Shown here: positions 1 through 5,833 of the stretch, piece after piece
Layout: each line of letters begins with the position of its first letter
How positions within the stretch are numbered: position 1 is the stretch's first letter
Notes under the pieces: model-generated
Seen by the model: the letters and a program-made list of their open reading frames with translations, nothing else
Databases searched by the model: none
What the model was told of the DNA's origin: nothing
Made by a program: the position numbers and the translations under genes
Assembly: GCA_934177545.1 (NCBI GenBank)
Contig: CAKPPI010000023.1
Span: forward strand, 1-14,118
DNA: 14,118 nt
From: an uncultured Bacilli bacterium
Lineage (GTDB): Bacteria; Bacillota_I; Bacilli_A; RF39; UBA660
Direction of reading: 5' to 3'

Positions 1-1318
1 TGATCAGACAGTACCAACACCAGTAGCTGAAAAGTTATTAGCTGGAGTAGGTGATAAAGGTAGTATAAATAAAACTGATCCTGAACAGACATTTATTACT
101 GGAGAAAGTCCTAACAACTATATTTGGTATAGTGGAAAGTTATGGAGAGCAGTATCAATAGATACTTCTGATAACTCAGTTAAATTAATTACTCAATGGA
201 CTATATCAGCCTTACCATATAATGCTAGTAGTAATTCAACCTTTAAAGGTAGTCATATGGAACAGTGGTTAAACGATACAAGTGTAGATGGCTTTCTAGG
301 AAACTTAAGAGAACCTGAAAAATTCATTAAAACAGATAGTGTATGGAATGCCACTATGACTACTGATACTAGTAAACCTGCTAAGACGACATTGGTTACT
401 GATACAGTTGGTTTGTTAAATATTTATGAATATACAATGAGCTTAAAAAATGCTAGTTCAGCAACTGGGTATTTGAATAATTATTTGGTATGGTGGACAT
501 TAACTCCTTATAGTGATGTGAATACTCACTATGTTGCTCCTGGCGGTAGTACTGATAATAATGCCAACTCAAGAGGTGCTGGTGGCTGTCGTCCATCAAT
601 AAACTTAAATCCAAATGTTAAAATAGTTAGTGGAGCTGGAACTAGTGACGATCCTTATAGATTAGAAGGAGATAATGATAGTCCAACAGGTACATTGTTA
701 TCAACGAGATATAGTGGTGAATACATAAGATTTGGAACAGGAGAGAATAACTTATATCGAATAGTAAGTCATGAAAATGGTACTGGTACAAAAGTAGTAA
801 GTGCTATGCCTTTAAAAGATGATGGTAGTTATAAAACTATACAATTTGGAGATAATTCTAACTATTCTAAAGGTAGCACAATAGGAACCTTTTTAAATAA
901 TGAATATTTAACAAATGAAAAGTATTTAACAAATAAACAAGTTAATATGATTGAAGATAATACAATGTGGTATATAGGGACTGTTGGCTATGGTAATAGC
1001 TATAAACTAGCAAAATATAGTGATACTACGGGGAATAGTTTAATTTCAAATACAGTTGCTTCAAAAGTTGGACTTTTGAGACTAGGTGAATTAATGGCAG
1101 GACAATTTGATAAATATAACAGTACTATAGATTATTGGACTTTAAGTATTATGTATGATTCTTACCTTTTCTATTTACATTATAATAGTGATGGCTATGC
1201 TAATGTTCCATCAGAAAGGTACGGTGTTAGGCCAGCTATGAATTTGAAACAAAATGTAGTAATAACTAGTGGAAAAGGAACTAAGTCTGAACCTTTTGCA
1301 ATAGAATTAGTTTCTTAA
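1..1318 (+). CDS. Partial TasA-type surface protein with two DUF6273-like modules (5' end outside window)
   Basis: The reading frame is open from base 2 to the TAA at 1316-1318, giving 438 visible residues, so the real start lies upstream. The ATG at 257 is internal: the 85 codons before it (starting DQTVPTPVAEKLLAGVGDKG) align with residues of the downstream paralog at 1343-3097. Two homologous modules are visible. The first spans about residues 8-220 (IWYSGKLWRAVSID, MEQWLND, closing CRPSINLNPNVKIVSGAGT). The second spans about 225-438 (GENNLYRIVSHENG, LLRLGELMAGQ, YWTL, closing VRPAMNLKQNVVITSGKGT). The closing signatures resemble the DUF6273 type found in secreted proteins of gut Firmicutes; this is recognition from memory, not a search. 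By analogy with the paralog, a signal peptide and TasA-like domain should precede the visible part. No LPXTG motif or C-terminal membrane helix is present. Function is unknown; a cell-surface or matrix role is inferred. Confidence 0.8.
   Translation, partial: DQTVPTPVAEKLLAGVGDKGSINKTDPEQTFITGESPNNYIWYSGKLWRAVSIDTSDNSVKLITQWTISALPYNASSNSTFKGSHMEQWLNDTSVDGFLGNLREPEKFIKTDSVWNATMTTDTSKPAKTTLVTDTVGLLNIYEYTMSLKNASSATGYLNNYLVWWTLTPYSDVNTHYVAPGGSTDNNANSRGAGGCRPSINLNPNVKIVSGAGTSDDPYRLEGDNDSPTGTLLSTRYSGEYIRFGTGENNLYRIVSHENGTGTKVVSAMPLKDDGSYKTIQFGDNSNYSKGSTIGTFLNNEYLTNEKYLTNKQVNMIEDNTMWYIGTVGYGNSYKLAKYSDTTGNSLISNTVASKVGLLRLGELMAGQFDKYNSTIDYWTLSIMYDSYLFYLHYNSDGYANVPSERYGVRPAMNLKQNVVITSGKGTKSEPFAIELVS
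233..376 (+). repeat. Paralog repeat, copy 1 (partner 2090-2233)
   Basis: These 48 codons encode NSTFKGSHMEQWLNDTSVDG and the following 28 residues, identical in protein to 2090-2233. At DNA level I count 9 differences in 144 bases, in 7 codons, all synonymous. The similarity continues less strictly from about base 23 to 442, and again from about 680 to 800. Confidence 0.85.
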
Positions 1319-1342
1319 ATAATGTAGAAATGAGGGCAGTTT

Positions 1343-3097
1343 ATGAGAAATAAAAGAATAGTTATACTAGTTATTTTAATATTAATAAGTATTGTCACTT
1401 TAATAGGTAGTAGTTATGCATTACTTACTAAATCCTTTAAAGGTGATAAGTTAAGTATGCAAGTAGGAACTTTAAAAGTGGATTTTACGGAAGGCAATTC
1501 CATTAACTTGAATAATACAATTCCAATGTCTGATACTGATGGGCTATCTACTACTCCTTACACTTTTACTATCACTAATAGTGGTACAATTGATGCTTAT
1601 TATACAGTATCAAATGAAGAAGATTCATCCAATACACTTGATACTAGTTATTTAAAGATGAGGTTAACTAGTGATGATGGCTATGATTCTGGCATAGTTA
1701 AAGTTAAGGAACTTGGAAAAGAGACTTATCAACTAGTAAGTAGTACTTTACTAACTAAGAATAAAAGCGTAACTTATAAACTATATCTATGGGTATCATC
1801 TGATGCTGATAATAGTATTCAAAATAAAACCTTTAAAAGTAAAATAGTAGTAGATAGTGCTAGTAGTAAGGTATTAACAGTAGCCGAAAAGTTATTAGCT
1901 GGGGTAGGTGATAAAGGCAGTATAGATAAGACCGATCCTGAACAGACCTTTATTGCTGGAGAAGACCCTAATAACTATATTTGGTATAGTGGGAAACTAT
2001 GGCGAGCAGTATCAATAGATCCAACTGATAGCTCTGTAAAGTTAGTTACTCAGTGGAATATAGCTGCTGTATCTTATAACTCTACCAATAATAGTACCTT
2101 TAAAGGTAGTCATATGGAACAGTGGTTAAATGATACAAGTGTAGATGGTTTTCTAGGAAACTTAAGAGAACCAGAAAAATTTATTAAAACAGATAGTGTT
2201 TGGAATGCAACTATGACTACTGATACTAGTAAAATAGCTAAAACTACTATGGTAACTGATACAGTAGGCTTGTTAAATGTTTATGAATATACTATGAGTT
2301 ATAATGGTACTACTTCAAAGAAAGGTTATCTTCAAAATACAGATTATTGGCGTTTGCTTAATCCTTATGATGCAAATAATGTATGGTATGTTGATGTATC
2401 TTCAGTTACCCATTACAATAATTCAAATGATACTCTAGGTATAAGACCTTCTATAAACCTTAAACCAACAGTTAAAATAATATCTGGTACGGGTACTTTA
2501 GAAGATCCTTACAAAGTGGAAAATGACAATCCAACTGGTACATTGTTATCAGCAAGATATAGTGGCGAATATATAAGTTTTGGAACGGGAGAAAATAATC
2601 TATATCGAATAGTAAGTCATGAGAATGGACTTGGTACAAAGATAGTAAGTGATTCACCAATTATCAATACAACAATTAAATTTAATAACATAATAGATAA
2701 AGCCTTAAATAATACTTATTTAAAAACACTAACTACTGAACAGTTGAAGATGATAGAAGATAATACAACATGGTATAATAGTCTGGTTCCTAAAGGTGAT
2801 AGTTATAAATTGGCTAAAGGTACTGATACTTTTGTAAAAAAGATAGGTATGTTAAGATATGGTGAACTTATGACTGGTCAGGTTAATACTAATTCTAATG
2901 CTATTCACTATTGGCTATTAAATGGTTATGATGAAAATAATAATTGGGTGATGACACCATATGGTAGTTATTATTACTATAATACATCAGAATCTTATTT
3001 TAGTTATAAGCCGGCTATGAATTTAAAAGCAAATGTAATAATCACTGGAGGTAGGGGAACTAGAAACGAACCATTTTTGGTTAAATTAAAAAATTAG
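1343..3097 (+). CDS. Secreted TasA/camelysin-like protein with two DUF6273-like modules
   Basis: Complete 584-residue protein, ATG start with GAGGG at 1332-1336 six bases upstream, and only 24 bases after the preceding paralog, so probably co-transcribed. Residues 1-27 form a signal peptide (basic MRNKR, long hydrophobic stretch, SSYA before the likely cut), as in SipW-processed TasA-type exports. Residues about 28-175 resemble the TasA/M73 camelysin beta-sandwich: LSMQVGTLKVDF, then YTFTITNSGTIDAYYTVSNE. Residues about 181-390 (module A) and 393-584 (module B) are diverged copies of each other. Both contain a 'WY/YRIVS' strand, a '(L/M)L.(Y)GE/YEY' strand, 'YW.L...YD', a variable loop and an 'RP or KP-(S/A)-(I/M)-NLK' closing motif followed by SG.GT or GG.GT and (D/E)P(Y/F). 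No wall-sorting signal or C-terminal anchor is seen. The fold family is fairly sure; the role (matrix fibre, adhesin, binding protein) is not known. Confidence 0.8.
   Translation: MRNKRIVILVILILISIVTLIGSSYALLTKSFKGDKLSMQVGTLKVDFTEGNSINLNNTIPMSDTDGLSTTPYTFTITNSGTIDAYYTVSNEEDSSNTLDTSYLKMRLTSDDGYDSGIVKVKELGKETYQLVSSTLLTKNKSVTYKLYLWVSSDADNSIQNKTFKSKIVVDSASSKVLTVAEKLLAGVGDKGSIDKTDPEQTFIAGEDPNNYIWYSGKLWRAVSIDPTDSSVKLVTQWNIAAVSYNSTNNSTFKGSHMEQWLNDTSVDGFLGNLREPEKFIKTDSVWNATMTTDTSKIAKTTMVTDTVGLLNVYEYTMSYNGTTSKKGYLQNTDYWRLLNPYDANNVWYVDVSSVTHYNNSNDTLGIRPSINLKPTVKIISGTGTLEDPYKVENDNPTGTLLSARYSGEYISFGTGENNLYRIVSHENGLGTKIVSDSPIINTTIKFNNIIDKALNNTYLKTLTTEQLKMIEDNTTWYNSLVPKGDSYKLAKGTDTFVKKIGMLRYGELMTGQVNTNSNAIHYWLLNGYDENNNWVMTPYGSYYYYNTSESYFSYKPAMNLKANVIITGGRGTRNEPFLVKLKN
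2090..2233 (+). repeat. Paralog repeat, copy 2 (partner 233-376)
   Basis: Second copy of the 48-codon identical-protein block, in direct orientation 1857 bases from copy 1. It lies in module A of the complete paralog. Confidence 0.85.
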
Positions 3098-3098
3098 C

Positions 3099-3128
3099 TT
3101 GACAAATATCTATCTACTTCATTATTCT
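3099..3128 (+). promoter_or_regulatory. Sigma-A-type promoter for the hydrolase gene
   Basis: TTGACA at 3099-3104 is a perfect -35 box. TATTCT at 3123-3128 is a four-of-six -10 box, 18 bases further on. It starts two bases after the stop codon of the surface-protein gene and 27 bases before the next gene, so it begins a new transcription unit. Confidence 0.6.
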
Positions 3129-3138
3129 AATAAGTAGA
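3113..3138. promoter_or_regulatory. Inverted repeat over the -10 region
   Basis: TCTACTT (3113-3119) and AAGTAGA (3132-3138) are perfect inverted arms around a 12-base centre. An inner TTATT/AATAA pair (3122-3126, 3129-3133) also exists. There is no T-run after it, so it is a poor terminator. It covers the -10 box and probable transcription start, so it may be an operator or a 5'-end hairpin. Low certainty. Confidence 0.3.
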
Positions 3139-3154
3139 ATGAGGAGGAAAGATG

Positions 3155-3682
3155 ATGGAAATTGAAAGAGTGATAACTGGTACTTTAGATGAGAATTGTT
3201 ATATATTAAAGAAAGATGGTAAGTGTTTATTAATAGATCCGGGATCTGATAGTGATAAGATTAAAAAGTCTATGGGAGATAATAAATTAGTAGGGATACT
3301 TGTAACCCATTCTCATTTTGATCATGTAGGAGCATTAAGAGACTTCTTAAAAAGTAATAGAAAATTAATGGTATATAAGAAAAGTAATTTAAGTGATTTA
3401 GAAGAGAAAGAAATAGAACCATTTAAGTTTAAATGTTATTATACTCCAGGACATAGTAATGACTCTGTAAGTTTTTACTTTGATGAGGTTAATACACTGT
3501 TTGTAGGGGACTTTATCTTTAAAAATACAATAGGTAGAACAGATCTTCCAACAGGAAATGAAACTGATATGAAAAATTCTTTAGCAAGATTAGAAGAATT
3601 TAATAATGATACAAAGATATACTCTGGACATGGTGATTTGACTACTTTAGAAGAAGAAAGAAAAAATAATCCATATCTATAA
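3155..3682 (+). CDS. Glyoxalase II-like metallo-beta-lactamase-fold hydrolase
   Basis: The 175-residue cytoplasmic protein has the full metal site of the glyoxalase II-like MBL group: H52-x-H54-x-D56-H57 (THSHFDH), H100 in TPGHS, D119 in VGDF, and H159 in SGHG. The family binds two metal ions and usually hydrolyses thioesters such as S-lactoylglutathione or related thiol adducts; the substrate here cannot be told from sequence. It is shorter than classical glyoxalase II (about 250 residues) because it lacks the C-terminal helical substrate-binding domain, as in the short YcbL-type enzymes. There are two adjacent ATGs, at 3152 and 3155. The second is preferred because GAGGAGG (3141-3147) is then seven bases away rather than four. 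It is the first gene after its own promoter and is followed by a membrane-protein gene with a separate extended -10. Confidence 0.85.
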   Translation: MEIERVITGTLDENCYILKKDGKCLLIDPGSDSDKIKKSMGDNKLVGILVTHSHFDHVGALRDFLKSNRKLMVYKKSNLSDLEEKEIEPFKFKCYYTPGHSNDSVSFYFDEVNTLFVGDFIFKNTIGRTDLPTGNETDMKNSLARLEEFNNDTKIYSGHGDLTTLEEERKNNPYL

Positions 3683-3688
3683 TATCTG

Positions 3689-3697
3689 TGATATAAT
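3689..3697 (+). promoter_or_regulatory. Extended -10 promoter (TGaTATAAT)
   Basis: TG at 3689-3690, one base, then a perfect TATAAT at 3692-3697 form an extended -10 element, which can work without a good -35; none is seen upstream. It lies between the hydrolase stop (3682) and the membrane-protein ATG at 3726. Confidence 0.55.
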
Positions 3698-3725
3698 TTA
3701 GTTGAAGAAGGGAAAGGTGGTTACT

Positions 3726-4040
3726 ATGTATATTGATTTGATTGTACTTATAGTATTAATATTACTAGTCATTATGTTTTTTAGACAGTTTTCTAGTTTT
3801 GTCTATTTTATAGCGATAGCGGATATATTTCTTAGAATTTTAACTTTTATTGGGGAGAATATTCCTCTTGCTGATGTGTCTGCTGTTATAGATAAATATA
3901 TTCCAAAGAGTATTTTAGCTATTATAGGTAGTTATACTAGTGGACTTTTGTATACAATACTAGCTTGGGCTTTTGTTATAATTATGATTATCTTTGAGTC
4001 ATATATAATTAAATTCTTTATTAAGAAAAAGAAGGTGTAG
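3726..4040 (+). CDS. Small three-helix membrane protein, function unknown
   Basis: A 104-residue, strongly hydrophobic protein. Predicted helices by eye are residues 2-19 (IDLIVLIVLILLVIMFF), about 23-43, and about 73-97, ending in a lysine-rich tail (KFFIKKKKV) that should face the cytoplasm. The ATG at 3726 is chosen because AAAGGTGG (3713-3720) lies five bases upstream. An in-frame TTG at 3702 would add MKKGKVVT but falls within the leader just after the -10 box. The N-terminal arrangement vaguely recalls CvpA-like proteins, but I see no motif that proves this. The next gene begins four bases after its stop, so both are probably one operon; a shared membrane role is an inference. Confidence 0.7.
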   Translation: MYIDLIVLIVLILLVIMFFRQFSSFVYFIAIADIFLRILTFIGENIPLADVSAVIDKYIPKSILAIIGSYTSGLLYTILAWAFVIIMIIFESYIIKFFIKKKKV

Positions 4041-4043
4041 AAG

Positions 4044-4673
4044 ATGAAAAATGGTGTATGGACTAAGATAGTAATAGTAATTATTACTTTAGAAATACTA
4101 GTAGGTGCTGCCTACTATGGTTATAAAAAAATAGTAGCAACTGATCCTAATTATTTATCTACTAAGAATAAAACGGTTACTACTCTTTATAAGAAAATAG
4201 CTCATGAAGATTTAGAAATACTAGATGTAATGGAAAATAAAGCAATGCTATATTTCGCTTATAATAATATAGATAATAAAGACTCTATTAACTGTGAAGT
4301 AATAAATGTTAATAAAGAGGGATATACTTGTAGTGGTTTAACTACTTTTGTTAAGAAAGAAACACTAGAAAAAGCTGTTAAAGATTTATATGGAAAAGAT
4401 ATTAGTGTAAATATAGAAGACTTTGAAGTGTCTAAAAAAGAATATGCTTTATATGATGAAGAGCATAAAGGAGTTGTAATTGTTACCAAAGATGATAACT
4501 CAGAACCTATTAATATTAAATTAAAGAGTGCTAGAAAAGAAGATAATAAAATAATATTAACTACTGAAGTATTAGATGGTATTTATGGAACGGTAAAAAA
4601 TACTTATCAGTATACATTTGAAAAAAGTGGGAAAGACTATTATTTAACTAAAAAAGAAAAGGTAAAGGCGTGA
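4044..4673 (+). CDS. Single-pass membrane-anchored protein, function unknown
   Basis: A 209-residue protein with a short cytoplasmic N-terminus (MKNGVWTK), one hydrophobic segment at about residues 9-25, and a long charged domain that should be extracellular. There is no lipobox cysteine and no clear cleavage site, so the segment probably stays as an anchor. The outer domain has only two cysteines, C84 (SINCEV) and C96 (GYTCSG), which could form a disulfide. The C-terminal half (YQYTFEKSGKDYYLTKKEKV) looks like beta strands. Start is ATG with AAGGTG at 4032-4037. It follows the small membrane protein by three bases and precedes the yqeY-like gene by four, which indicates co-expression. It ends in TGA, evidence that TGA is a stop in this organism. 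No family recognised. Confidence 0.7.
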   Translation: MKNGVWTKIVIVIITLEILVGAAYYGYKKIVATDPNYLSTKNKTVTTLYKKIAHEDLEILDVMENKAMLYFAYNNIDNKDSINCEVINVNKEGYTCSGLTTFVKKETLEKAVKDLYGKDISVNIEDFEVSKKEYALYDEEHKGVVIVTKDDNSEPINIKLKSARKEDNKIILTTEVLDGIYGTVKNTYQYTFEKSGKDYYLTKKEKVKA

Positions 4674-4677
4674 TAAT

Positions 4678-5115
4678 ATGTATGATAGTATTAAAAGTGA
4701 AATAGTTAAGGCTATGAAAGAACATGATAAAGAAAGACTTAATGTTTTAAGAATGGTTAAAGCTTCGGTTGATTTAGAACATATTGATAGGAAGGTTGAA
4801 ATTAATGATGAGTTAGTTTTAAGTGTAGTATTAAAACAAGTAAAGATGAGAGAAGACTCAATTGAACAGTATTCTAAAACCTCAAGAAGTGATTTGGTAG
4901 AAAAAGAAACTGCTGAACTTAATACTTTAAAAGAATTTTTACCAAAGCCATTAACAGATAGTGAAGTAGATGAATTAATTAGTGAAGCAATAGATGAAAT
5001 AAAGCCAGAAGGTATGAAAGATATGGGTAAGGTAATGGGATACTTGTCACCTAAAGTAAAGGGTAGAACTGATCAAAAAGCTTTATCTATCAAAATAAAA
5101 GAAAGATTACAATAA
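4678..5115 (+). CDS. yqeY: GatB/YqeY-domain protein
   Basis: A 145-residue cytoplasmic protein covering the whole YqeY family length (about 148). Family hallmarks seen are the N-terminal helix with LNVLRMVKASVD, the middle KQVKMREDSIEQYSKTSRSDLVEKE, the EFLPKPLTDSEVDELI segment, and the C-terminal GMKDMGKVMGYLSPKVKGRTDQKALS. The fold matches the tail domain of GatB, the amidotransferase subunit that binds tRNA; the role of free-standing YqeY is not well settled. The ATG is preceded by AAAGG at 4664-4668. It is the last gene before an intrinsic terminator, downstream of two membrane-protein genes with which it shares tight spacing. In many Firmicutes yqeY follows rpsU; that partner is absent here. 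Confidence 0.9.
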   Translation: MYDSIKSEIVKAMKEHDKERLNVLRMVKASVDLEHIDRKVEINDELVLSVVLKQVKMREDSIEQYSKTSRSDLVEKETAELNTLKEFLPKPLTDSEVDELISEAIDEIKPEGMKDMGKVMGYLSPKVKGRTDQKALSIKIKERLQ

Positions 5116-5144
5116 ACTTTTCCTAGTAAGTTGGAAAAGTTTTT
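5114..5144 (+). terminator. Intrinsic terminator after the yqeY-like gene
   Basis: Ten-base arms AAACTTTTCC (5114-5123) and GGAAAAGTTT (5133-5142) enclose a nine-base loop, with a T-run at 5140-5144. The 5' arm starts inside the TAA stop codon of the preceding gene. Confidence 0.75.
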
Positions 5145-5159
5145 CCTTGGGAGGTAAAT

Positions 5160-5768
5160 ATGGATACATACATGTATGAAAGAGAACTAAGAGAAAAAGG
5201 GATAAACTTAATAGCAGGAGTAGATGAAGTGGGTCGTGGTCCTTTAGTAGGACCAGTAGTAACTGCTTGTGTCATACTTCCAGAGAAGTTTGATTTAGAA
5301 GGACTTACTGATAGTAAGAAATTAAGTGAGAAGAAAAGAGAAATACTATATAAAGAGATAGAAGAACAAGCTTTAGGAATAGGTATTGGTATTGTAGATA
5401 ATGAAGAGATAGATAATATTAATATTTTAAATGCTACTAAGAAAGCGATGAAGATGGCTATTAATAACTGTAATGTAAGACCAGAACATGTCTTAATAGA
5501 TGCAGTTAAACTGGATATTGATATACCAACTACCTCAATAATTAAAGGGGATTTAAAAAGTATAACAATATCAGCAGCTAGTGTTATAGCAAAAGTAACA
5601 AGAGATCATATGTTATATGAACTAGATAAGAAATATCCAATGTATGACTTTAAACATAATAAAGGTTATCCTACTAAGAAGCATATTGAAGCGATTATGG
5701 AATATGGTATTATTAAAGAACATAGAAGAAGTTATTCACCAGTTAAAGAATATGTAAATAATAAGTAA
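5160..5768 (+). CDS. rnhB: Ribonuclease HII
   Basis: RNase HII cuts the RNA strand of RNA-DNA hybrids, including single ribonucleotides left in DNA. The 202-residue protein has the four acidic metal ligands in family context: D22 and E23 in [11 protein letters not shown]114 in LIDAVKLD, and D131 in IKGDLKSI. It also has the [11 protein letters not shown] loop and [13 protein letters not shown]. Length is slightly below many homologs because the extra N-terminal domain of Bacillus RNase HII is missing. The ATG has GGGAGG at 5149-5154. It is followed by topA, an association also seen in Bacillus, although there other genes including dprA lie between. It immediately follows a terminator, and no strong promoter box is obvious in the short gap, so expression may depend on readthrough. 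Confidence 0.95.
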   Translation: MDTYMYERELREKGINLIAGVDEVGRGPLVGPVVTACVILPEKFDLEGLTDSKKLSEKKREILYKEIEEQALGIGIGIVDNEEIDNINILNATKKAMKMAINNCNVRPEHVLIDAVKLDIDIPTTSIIKGDLKSITISAASVIAKVTRDHMLYELDKKYPMYDFKHNKGYPTKKHIEAIMEYGIIKEHRRSYSPVKEYVNNK

Positions 5769-5782
5769 ATTAGAAAAAACTA

Positions 5783-5812
5783 TTGACAATTAGTAGTAAC
5801 TTTAGATATAAG
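5783..5812 (+). promoter_or_regulatory. topA promoter
   Basis: TTGACA at 5783-5788, an 18-base spacer, and TATAAG at 5807-5812. The predicted transcript starts just before the strong topA ribosome binding site. The -35 box contains a TTG that opens the topA frame upstream, which explains why the longer reading frame is not the gene. Confidence 0.7.
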
Positions 5813-5833
5813 ATATGGAAAAGGAGGAATCTC

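Noticed and set aside
257..1318. Gene start at ATG 257
   Set aside because: The frame is open to the window edge, and the upstream residues match the paralog, so this ATG is an internal methionine.
2472..2660. Minus-strand reading frame inside the surface-protein gene
   Set aside because: It lies fully antisense to a well-supported gene, has no ribosome binding site and no recognisable protein features.
443..3007. Diversity-generating retroelement as the cause of loop variation
   Set aside because: No reverse transcriptase or template repeat is present in the window, and loop differences between paralogs involve all bases and length changes, not adenine positions only.
4259..4489. Minus-strand reading frame inside the single-pass membrane-protein gene
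   Set aside because: Shadow of the plus-strand gene; serine/leucine-rich composition is typical of antisense AT-rich coding DNA.
4671..4673. Mycoplasma-type code with TGA as tryptophan
   Set aside because: TGA ends the gene at 4044-4673 directly before the yqeY start, and tryptophan positions are TGG throughout.
5783..5833. Upstream TTG start for topA
   Set aside because: The TTG is part of the -35 box, and the strong AAGGAGG with correct spacing points to the ATG at 5834.
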